Assembly: GCF_000189635.1 (NCBI RefSeq)
Contig: NW_002476496.1
Span: 1-43,010 of the forward strand
Source of the DNA: Tetrahymena thermophila SB210
Taxonomy: Eukaryota > Ciliophora > Oligohymenophorea > Hymenostomatida > Tetrahymenidae
DNA: 43,010 bases
Direction: 5' to 3'
Positions 34,640 to 43,010 of this stretch are shown piece by piece (position 1 is the first letter of the stretch; each line of letters begins with the position of its first letter). The notes beneath the pieces were generated by a model that was not told the DNA's origin, made no database searches, and was given only the letters and a program-made list of their open reading frames with translations. A program made the position numbers and the translations under genes.

Positions 34640-34745
34640 AGATTTGCTTAGCTTTTTTAATAGAATTTAATCCTAAATTGAGATGCTTTTAAATTATGAA
34701 CACAATAAAATTTGATGGAATTTCCATGTTAAATACTACAGAATT
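32596..34745. repeat. Source copy of a 2.1-kb direct duplication
   Basis: It matches 28106-30147 at most positions. The pair begins at the same GATTTATTTA boundary on the left and ends just upstream of the genes on the right. This copy is intact; the other has accumulated deletions. Confidence 0.85.
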
Positions 34746-35205
34746 CTAATAAAAATTCAGACTTTACTATTAACTTGAAGTCTTAGCGCTATCTTCAAAT
34801 AACAATTAAAACCTAACCAAAATATAATATTTATCATAAAAAACAATTCACCTTAACTACTTGTTTAATTTTAATTTTTATATTTATAATCTAAAATATC
34901 TATTTTAAAATAAATTTAAATCTTCAAATAAAACATAAAATACCTAATATTTTATTTTATTTTATTCATTTTTAATAGGATAACGTTCTACTCTCGAAAT
35001 CTAAACTAAACTCGAATTCTAAATAATAAATTTAATATTTGTTTTATATAATAGATTCTGCAATAAACAGAAACACAAATAATCGATGAAATGATAATAA
35101 GCATGATATATATTAAAATTTAAAAATTTGATTTGAAATAATTTTTGTTTTTTAGCAATATTCATTTTATGATTATCAGATATATTTATTTTGTTTGCAT
35201 TTAGA

Positions 35206-35206
<1 letters not shown>

Positions 35207-35248
<42 letters not shown>
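35207..35248. repeat. (ATCT)n microsatellite
   Basis: About ten perfect ATCT units stand uninterrupted in the intergenic region. Confidence 0.95.
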
Positions 35249-35371
35249 GTTCATTCATAAATAATTAAAAGGTGTACTTTATTGATGTAATTAGTTCATT
35301 ATTTTTTATTTGATTTTTAGATAAAGAACAAATAAGATGAGAAATCTGCGAAGAAAAGCTCAGTAGTTATA

Positions 35372-35384
35372 TTGGCGCGAAATT
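35372..35384. promoter_or_regulatory. E2F-like site (TTGGCGCGAAATT)
   Basis: The core GGCGCGAAA fits the E2F/DP consensus TTTSGCGCSAAA known from eukaryotes generally. GC-rich words of this length are rare in this window. A second site in inverted orientation lies 515 bp to the right. Function is inferred from the motif only. Confidence 0.35.
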
Positions 35385-35898
35385 TGGATATTTGATTTCT
35401 TGGAATGAATGTAAAATAAATTTGTTTTTATAATTTTTAATGATTTTATTTTCTATTTTGTTAAATTCTAAAGCAAAAAATCATTCATTTTTAACTTAGC
35501 TTGTAATTTTTTTTGGTAATTGAGGCCATAAATATTTTTGAAAGTAAAATAATTGAATATTAAGAATTCATTAGGTTTTATTTAAATTAATGAATTTCCT
35601 TACGATTAGAAAATCTAATAGAGATTAACAGAGGAAGTGATTGATGGAAAAGAAAATTAATTTTGAGATTATCAATTAAGGATTATTAGAAAATTATCTA
35701 AATAGATATTTGGACAATATTATTCATAGATATCATTTGAATTTAGCCTCAAACTTCTCTTAATAATATCATTTTGTACTTCAAATTTCATAAATAAATA
35801 TAAATTTAGCCTCAAATTTCTATAAATGAATAATATCATTCATTAATAAGTAGATTTTATATTTACATTCATTTTGTTTAAAAAGAAAATCTTTATAT

Positions 35899-35913
35899 AA
35901 TTTCGCGCGCATG
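35899..35913. promoter_or_regulatory. Second E2F-like site (AATTTCGCGCGCATG)
   Basis: It contains TTTCGCGC, the reverse form of the motif at 35372-35384. Both have AATGAATGTAAA-like sequence on their inner side (about 35404 and, inverted, about 35870), so the pair could alternatively be the ends of a small inverted-repeat element. Confidence 0.35.
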
Positions 35914-36760
35914 AAAAAACAACTCAGGATTAATTAGTATCTGATTTATTTTTAAATAGACTCTAATCATACAACTTAATCTTGAATAAATAGCTAGATA
36001 TATAATATGATTTTTTATTCTTTATCTATTAATGATCACTTATAAAGATAGAAAAAGATTTATTTAAATGCATAATACCTATTATAATTCTTTATAAATA
36101 AATATGTAATATATAATCATGTATTAAATTTCATGACTTTCAGTTTGAATGTGAGCGAATAATATCATATTTTTTTCTAACAGAGGAGTATAATCAATTT
36201 GAATAAAAACTATCAATATAAAAATGATAAAATTAAATGTTAATATATACTCTTTAATACTAAAGTGACATATTTTTTAATTGTATAAGAAATCTCTTTA
36301 AATTTCAAACAAGTTATTCGCTATTTCAATGTATTTGAATTTCTTAAAAATTGTTTGTATTATTATTTGTGAGATTTTATTAGATCAAATGAAGGAGTTT
36401 TGATTTCAAAGGACTAAAATAATAAATTTGATCATTTAAAAAAAAAAAATTTTGAAAATATAGCTGAAATAAATACATATTTTTAAACATTTTATTCTAT
36501 TTTAATAATACATTTTTATAGTATGTGGCATAGATTTAATTTTGTTCTGATTAGATTAAATACTTAAATTTATTATTTTAGATGTTTGTATTTTGATTGT
36601 CCAGAAGATAATTTAAACTTCAGAATAAATCAGTTCAAATTCATATTAATTATTTTTGATTTGCCTTATATTAAATAAAGGACTAAGAAAGATAGAAGGA
36701 AGAAAAATAATAAATAAATTATTAAAAACAATAAAAAAAAAATAAAAAATACATTCTAAA

Positions 36761-39588
36761 ATGATGAGGAGAAAAATTGTCTAGGTAGCTGAATAAAAAA
36801 AATTGAGCTTCTTTAAAAGTGAACTATTTTATATTGTAGAAGAATTTATTAAGAAAAATTAAGATTATGATATTGAAGACTTGGAGAGTTTAAAAGAAAG
36901 AAGTCTTTTTGATAATTCATTCACAAAAATTACCACTTGTTTATAGTATGATGTCTTTGATAGAAAAAATAAAATGAGAAAAAAAATAGAAGTGTTTTCA
37001 ATAGAAAAATTAGGTGAAGCATATTTAAATTATATAATAAACTACTCTTAAAGAAGTTAAAGTCTATTGAGGTCTGATTTAGTTTTAAAAGTATTGGACT
37101 CATATTACTTAGATGATGAGCAGCTTTTTTATGTAGTTGATTGAGTATGAGTATTTTGATTATTCAATTGAATAATTGTAAATTGATAATATAGAATAGG
37201 AAATAAGTTAATATTTATATTAAATATATTAATACTCTTAAAATGCTTTATCACCAATGTAAAAAAATGACTTTTCTATAAATAGTTATAATATTAGCAG
37301 GTCTGGGCATTTTATTTTTTAAAAGGAATAAAATAAGGTATTCGTTAAACTAAACACAGTAGATCCATTTTTATTCTAAAACTCTAAATAGCCTAATAGA
37401 TTTAAAGTTCGCAGCTATATTAAAATTAATGATTATTATTTACAGTAAGAGAAAAGTTTTCCTTCTAATATTTGTATATCACAACACTAAGTAAAAGTTT
37501 TTAGAAATTAATTTTATTAAGAAGTTTAATAACATTACCCTCAGTTCATGAATGAAAACAGGCTAATTATAGAATAGATAATTCAAATTAACACTGAAAT
37601 AGAATTTTTTACTCTTTAAAGCATTTAGTTTGAAAAAAACTGTTTCGTTATTAGAGGAGATTCCCAAAATTAAGCTTTTGTCTTCTAAATTTAAAAGTTT
37701 TTGTCTTTAAATGAAGCTAGAATCAAATTTGAAGAATATAACTAAATAATTAATGATTTAAATGATGTTGATATAAAAGTTAATGCTTTTCTCTAAATTG
37801 TAGATTTTAGCTTGCAAGGAAGGATCTTTCTACATAGTGGTGCGTTCAGATTATAATTTATATTAAAATACTTAGTAAATTTCTTATTACTCTTCATTTT
37901 TTTAAAATGAAATCAAGCCAACTCACTAATTTGATCCAAATTTACAAAAAAATTCATTTAATTTCATTTAAAAAATAATAAATGCATACTCTGTCCTCAT
38001 AAAATATATGGTAAAACCCAGTAGCTTATTTTTATTGCAAAATAACTAGCTGCTTGCTGATGAAAATATTTTATGCTTTTATCAGTTTTAAAATGAAAAT
38101 TACTCCCTTAAAAACTTGGAAAATAATTATGTTGATATATTATAAAATTTTGCTTAATCTTTAAGAATATTTAATGATGTTTATACTAATTCTAGCTCCT
38201 CTTTAGATAAATTTATGAATATTCTCAGAGAATATTTTTAATCTCTTTAATGTCATCAAATGAATAAAGAAGATTTACATTCAACAGTTTAGAAAATTCT
38301 TAATTCAACCTTAAAGTTAATTGAATTTAATGCATTGCTAAATCAATAAATTTTTAGCTTTTCTTCCAACAACTTTGATTAATTTTGCTTAAATATATAT
38401 CCAAGCTCATAACTATCTTTACAGGATTTAAAAAATTTAATTAAAATATCTTTAGAAAATTCTAACTTTAGCTCAATATTCTTTGATAAAAATATGTTTT
38501 CTTATGGATATAACTATTAAGATTCATATTAAATTTTTCAGAAAGAGTAAGAAATCAGTGGCTACACAGAAAAAAATATCAAAGATATAACTAAACAATG
38601 CCTTCTCTTTATTCGCAGATTTAAATTAAATCTATTCTAAATCTAATAAATCCCATTCTAAATTATGGGATAAGATTATGTTCTATGCTTGTGCTAAGGC
38701 CATGAGGAATTCAATGATCTTATTAACAATGAATATGAAGATGAAAATTAAAATTAAAATGAAGATGAAAATTAAAATTAAAATTAAAATGAATAGCAAG
38801 TTGAAAATGAAAAAATATATTAAGATTAAGATTATGATGAAATACAGTAAATTGATGAGGAAGAGAGTGGTCCTATAAATCATAGTTATCAAATTTCACA
38901 AGAAGATCAAATTTTTAGTGAAGAAATTGAGAAATAAAAGAATAATAATATAAATTACAATAATAAGAAAAAATAAGAAATTATAGAAGAGGAAGAATCA
39001 GATTGCATTGAAGAATAATTAACAACTTAAAAAAATAAATAATTAAATTAAAATAATATGGACGAAGATTATAATGAAGATGATGAAATAAATAAAAATG
39101 AACAATAATTTTCAGTTTATATTGGATAAAATCATTTAAAAAATGATAAAAATGTAAAAAACTAGAATATTTTTAATAGAGCTCTCTATAATCAATTATA
39201 ATCACATGTTATATTACAATAAATGACATAAATTAAGAGTAGCTGCTTTTGTTTTTATTGTGAACAGTATTAAATTATAAATTTGCTCTCTAAAAATCAA
39301 AAAAATATGAAAATTTTTAATTTCTAACTAAGTTTATGTCCATCATTCGAAATTTAGCTAAAAAAAAATTTAGATTATTTTGACCTAAAAAGTAAACAGA
39401 ATTTACTTGAAATTGGATTTTGTTCTTATGTTGAAATAAACTAAAATCAAATTAAATTAGTATGCGATTAACTTGAAAATAATATGGGAAGTATAAATAC
39501 TATTTGCCTATAAACTTCTAATACTATTTAAAAATAACAATTTTATAAATTGAGTAGGCTTGTCAATTTTTCAAGTCTTGAATATTGA
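36761..39588 (+). CDS. Three-exon 905-residue protein with acidic Asn/Gln-rich tract
   Basis: Exons are 36761-37132, 37200-37874 and 37918-39588 (372, 675 and 1671 nt). All are multiples of three and free of TGA when TAA and TAG are Gln. The introns are 67 and 43 bp with GTAGTT/AATAG and GTAAAT/TCAAG boundaries. The unspliced frame is closed by TGA in both, which supports splicing. The product starts MMRRKIVQVAEQKK. Residues 125-600 look globular with mixed hydrophobic and polar sequence (FVKLNTVDPFLF, IRGDSQNQAFVF, VKPSSLFLLQNNQLLADENI). The last segment faintly recalls the catalytic-loop area of a protein kinase but lacks the His-Arg-Asp and Asp-Phe-Gly motifs. Residues 610-750 are an acidic repeat tract of DENQNQN type. 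Near residue 791 there is a Cys-x-Cys-x-x-Cys (SSCFCFYCEQ) with more Cys after it, possibly a metal site. I do not recognise the family. Confidence 0.8.
38728..38817 (+). repeat. GAAAATTAAAATTAA-type coding repeat
   Basis: Short GAAGATGAAAATTAAAAT units are repeated and encode Glu-Asp-Glu-Asn-Gln-Asn-Gln-Asn inside the 905-residue protein. Frames on both strands over this stretch are low-complexity shadows. Confidence 0.85.
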
Positions 39589-40569
39589 ATGAAATTTTAT
39601 TGATTAAGCAAATTTTTAAAAAATTATTTAGCAATTTTATCTTTATATATTTAAGTGTTTTTCAATTTCATTATTATTTCAAATTAAAAATAGTATTTTC
39701 ATATTTATACATATTTTATTAATTTACAACTGGGTGAGTGAAGTAGGGTATTTATTTTCTTAAATTTTGCAAATATTTTGCAAATCCAAATATGGTAATT
39801 ATTTTTCATTAAATAAAAAATATTTTCTTTTAAAAAACTAAGTATATTATAAAAAAATAAAAAATATATTATAAATTTAAAATATAATAAATATATGAAT
39901 ATAAATCCTTTTAGTTTTTTATAACTAATGTGTCTAAAATATTTACAAAAAGTTTATAGATAGATTCTGATGAAAACATTATGAGATATTTAATAGTGAA
40001 ATACTGTTTGAAAAATTAGATGTAATAAATAATATATATGCATTTTAACGCTTCAAAATTTTTTAAAATAAAAATATTATTTAAAGTAAATCTATTTATT
40101 AAAAAGTTATTTAAGTTGGTATTAAATGCACTTACTTATTTGGTGGATGCAATCTATATCTAAATAAAATGTGCTTACAAAAAAATAACTAATGTGATTT
40201 GAGAATAATTAGAGATATTATAAATATTCCTATAATTAACTACAGAGCTAAAACAGAAAAATCTACTTATTAACATAATTTTTATAAAATTTAAGAACAT
40301 TAATAGAATTCTTTCAAATATAATTAACTGCGCATCTGTAATTCCTATTATATTTTTAAGTTTATGTTTTAAATAAAAATATTAAGATTAAATAATGAAT
40401 GTTAAATTAATTTGTATGTGATATCTCTTCATAAAACCAAATTTATAAATTAATATTTGTTAATTTATTATTATATTTTATTAGTTCTTTTTATTATTTT
40501 ATAATTAATTAATTAATTAATTAAATTTCATAAATTGCTTGCTATTCAATATTTTTGAAAATAAAATAA
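39589..40569. promoter_or_regulatory. 5' flank of the right-end LRR gene, copy of the gene 2 flank
   Basis: No gene is supported. From about 39940 to the ATG at 40570 the sequence follows 2186-2856 with scattered changes and small indels, including TTTATAGATAGATTCTGATG and GTGGATGCAATCTATA. A similar but weaker match begins near 15080 before gene 5. This shared 600-bp upstream block presumably contains the promoter. Confidence 0.65.
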
Positions 40570-43010
40570 ATGATATAATAGATTAAAGAATATTACAGAT
40601 TAGAAGAAGTAATTATTAATTTTTTTATTAATATCTTTTAAATTTATATATATTAATAAAAAAAGTTTTTAAGCTCTTCACTTTCATCTCATGAGGTTCT
40701 CCATATTAGTCTGTAGTATATTTTATTTATTAATCTTATTTTTATTATTATTGATATTTTTTATGTATTTAACTTTCAATTTATTTAAATAAATAATTTT
40801 TGTTATAGAAATTCTCATCATTATTTATTGATTTTTATTAAAACAAAAATTTTTTACCTATTATAACTTAATTTTCAATTCAATTTTAATTATTTATTAT
40901 TCATATTTTATTAATTATAAAAGTTAATTTAAAACATTAAAGCTCTTATATTTGATTTATTCTCCTTTTTCTTTTTATTGTGATTTCTTTTTTTTCATTC
41001 TTTGTTAATTTTATTAATTATTAATTAATCTTATTATTTGATATTTTCGTTCTAATTAACTAGAGTGAAATGCCTATTTAATTTGCAAAATGCAAAATGT
41101 AATATATCTTAATAACATAAAAAATAAAGCTAAATTAGCTTTAAATAGTTTTATTTTTGAGTTTTTATAAAGCTTTAAATTCACAAAATGTAAAATTTGA
41201 AATAAAATAAACCTTATATTCTTATAAAATATCATTTTTTTTGAAAATAAATTCAGATTTAAAATTTTTTTGATTTGTTTGTTAATTGTCACTTTAGTAT
41301 AAGTAAAAGGTGGGACATCTCAATTTCCATACATATATATATTTATATAGTATTTTCAAAAAATTAATTTGTACTTACTGATTTATGATTGATTAGAAAT
41401 TTTCTTATAAAATTATAAAAAGACACTTTTATTAAGTAATTTAAGAAAATTGATAGATTAATTAGACACTTTTAAAATAATCCTTAATTCTTTAATAACT
41501 AATTACAACAGATTTTTTCAAATAAAAAAAAATTTTTAGTATAAAATTTTACTTTAGAAAAAGAAAGACTAATATCTCAATGAAGTATTTAAAATACAAT
41601 AGATTAAACAGAGTAACAAATTTCTCAATACCTAAAAATAAATGTTTTTATAAAAAAAAGTTTCTTAAATCTTATTTGCCATTGCACAAGAATGTAGAGA
41701 TATTTTTAAAGTAAAATTAAAAAATTATTATTATCAAAAGAAGCTTAAAATAATTTTTAAACTCAAATGAAAAACAAATTTTATAAATTATCCAAAGATA
41801 TATTTTTTAAATTTTTGAAAATGAAAATATAAAACTAAGACTATTACATTTTTATCTATTAACCTATTATCTATTTGGTTCATAACTAATAAATAGCAGT
41901 TCAGAAAGTGAATTAGAAGAAAAGAAATTATCTGACTTAGATTCTGCTTTAGAAAAATGTATCAATCTTACAAATCTGAAGCTAAAGATTAGGTAAATTT
42001 TTTTATTACTACCTTTTTTACACTAAAAATACTTATTAATTCAATTAAAAAATTATTTTAAAAATAAAATTCTAAAAATCAACTTATTCTCATTGATTAA
42101 TTCTCACTTAAGTAATGTTAATACTAACTAAATTTAAGTTTGACTGACTTTAGCTATATTGAAACACTTCAAATGATATCATTTTTAACAAAATTGAAGG
42201 AAAAATGCTTAAGTTTATATTCAGAGTATGAATACGTAGACGATTTTCCACATTTAGTTATCTTTTGTAAGTAAGATAAGTTGATTTTTTTATTTATTTT
42301 TGAATTTTAGATAATAAATATATTTTTAATAGTAGATTTAAAATTTTTATATCTTATTTTAAATAGCTTCAAACAATTTGACAGCTAAATTGTTAAGGAG
42401 GAAAAGATATCTACTTCTATCTATGACTTAGTTAGCATCTTAACATATAATTTTTCTAAGTAAAATAATATTATACTTATAATTAATAATAAAATTATTT
42501 ATTAAAAAAGAGTTTACATGCTAATAAATATAATAACATAAATACGTTTATTTTTTTGACTTACTTTCCTTCCACTCTTTAATTAATAAAATAAAAATAA
42601 AGGTACACAAATATGAGTTTTGATGATTACATTTGCCAATTGAAGAAGCTAGCAAATTTATAGACCCTGTCAATTAACTTAAGTTAGTAAATTAATATTA
42701 TCTTTTTTTTTATTTTTGGTATTCAACAATTTAAAATCTGTCTTTCTATCTGTTTGTCTGCAATATGAAAAATTAAAAATACAAATTTTTAATTCTTTCA
42801 ATCAAAATTTAAATAAGTTATTTTACTCTTTAAATATAAAAGTTATGTTTAAAGTAGAAATGAAAGAAATTTTATGGATTGCTCATTTTTAAGGTTCTGC
42901 AATTAGTTATCAAAATATGAAAACCTTTAATCTTTTACTCTTCGTTTAAGGTAATTTAAAAATAAAATATTAAATTCATTTATATTTTTTAGTATAAATT
43001 GTTTTGTCTA
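40570..43010 (+). CDS. LRR gene 6, 5' part (continues past window end)
   Basis: Exons read: 40570-40608, 40666-40715, 41897-41992, 42154-42270, 42367-42459, 42603-42686, 42894-42950 and 42993 onward. Exon 1 (MIQQIKEYYRLEE) and exon 2 (LSSHEVLHISL) are close copies of those in gene 2. The following exons are LRR-like but divergent and unequal in length (96, 117, 93, 84 and 57 nt): SALEKCINLTNLKLKIR, LTKLKEKCLSLYSEY, QLKKLANLQTLSINLSY, LSKYENLQSFTLRLR. Every intron after the first is phase 2, as in the left cluster. All exon joins keep the frame with no TGA. The 1181-bp second intron contains a block shared with intron 2 of gene 2 (41050-41290 and 3390-3610) and may hide further exons. Exon borders at 42154 and 42686 are the least certain. 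Confidence 0.7.

Larger units (their letters stand above)
34746..36760. other. Divergent 2-kb intergenic region
   Basis: No coding frame of convincing quality is present on either strand. It contains a tetranucleotide repeat (35207-35248), two GC-rich sites in inverted orientation (35372-35384, 35899-35913) and an imperfect repeat with TTTAGCCTCAAA at about 35744 and 35807. It should contain the promoters of the LRR-like gene on its left (-) and the 905-residue gene on its right (+). Confidence 0.6.

Noticed and set aside
34500..34727. Start of the large LRR-like gene at 34727 with a +1 frameshift near 34507
   Set aside because: Checking every codon showed that the LRR frame itself stays open upstream to an ATG at 34639, so no frameshift is needed. 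The duplicate, not this copy, carries the indel.
38678..38892. Overlapping frames on both strands rich in Lys/Met and Ile/Phe
   Set aside because: Both are shadows of the acidic Asn/Gln repeat in the 905-residue gene.
41074..41292. 72-codon minus-strand frame
   Set aside because: It lies in an intron of the right-end LRR gene. The paralogous intron at 3390-3610 does not conserve a coding pattern.
1..43010. Telomere repeats, chromosome breakage sequence (AAACCAACCTCTTT), tRNA or rRNA genes
   Set aside because: I looked for the GGGGTT/CCCCAA repeat, the breakage motif and cloverleaf-like GC-rich segments on both strands and saw none.

Overview
The window comes from a very AT-rich nuclear genome that reads TAA and TAG as glutamine and uses TGA as its only stop. 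Long frames stay open only under that code, small introns are GT-AG and TA-rich, and no bacterial signals are visible. This is the ciliate nuclear code; a Tetrahymena-like species is the most likely source. That is an inference, since I ran no database search. One 100-N gap (20600-20699) marks an assembled scaffold.

Positions 1-21375 hold a cluster of five related split genes encoding leucine-rich-repeat (LRR) proteins: gene 1 (+, 5' end outside the window), gene 2 (+), genes 3 and 4 (-, a tandem pair) and gene 5 (+, crossed by the gap). The complete members share one plan. A 39-nt first exon carries the ATG. A 50-62-nt second exon ends in phase 2. A run of mostly 90-nt exons follows, each one 30-residue LRR bounded by phase-2 introns. 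A terminal exon ends in TGA after a conserved Cys-Leu-Lys-Ser/Gln-Lys-Arg-Leu-Val core. Exon and flanking intron repeat together every 240-420 bp, so the genes are arrays of interchangeable cassettes. Genes 3, 4 and 5 also carry a special 48-51-nt plus 135-150-nt exon pair. A small TA-flanked inverted-repeat element sits in an intron of gene 4 and is absent from the matching intron of gene 3.

Positions 21376-28100 hold a 585-residue single-exon gene (-), a frameshifted pseudogene (-) and a 222-residue two-exon gene (-). The last two share an upstream repeat, and an inverted copy of that repeat block lies about 20 kb away between genes 2 and 3. Positions 28106-34639 hold a large intact LRR-like gene (1342 residues, -) and a truncated, frame-broken duplicate of its 5' half. 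After a 2.1-kb intergenic region with a tetranucleotide repeat and two GCGCGAAATT-type sites comes a complete three-exon gene (36761-39588, +, 905 residues) with an acidic Asn/Gln-rich tract. The right end (40570-43010, +) is the start of another LRR gene. Its 5' flank and first two exons are a copy of those of gene 2, but its LRR exons are quite different.

Taken together this looks like a birth-and-death region of LRR receptor-like or adaptor-like genes. Repeat number can change by recombination between near-identical exon-intron units, while the N- and C-terminal modules stay constant. I saw no tRNA, rRNA, telomeric repeat or CRISPR array.
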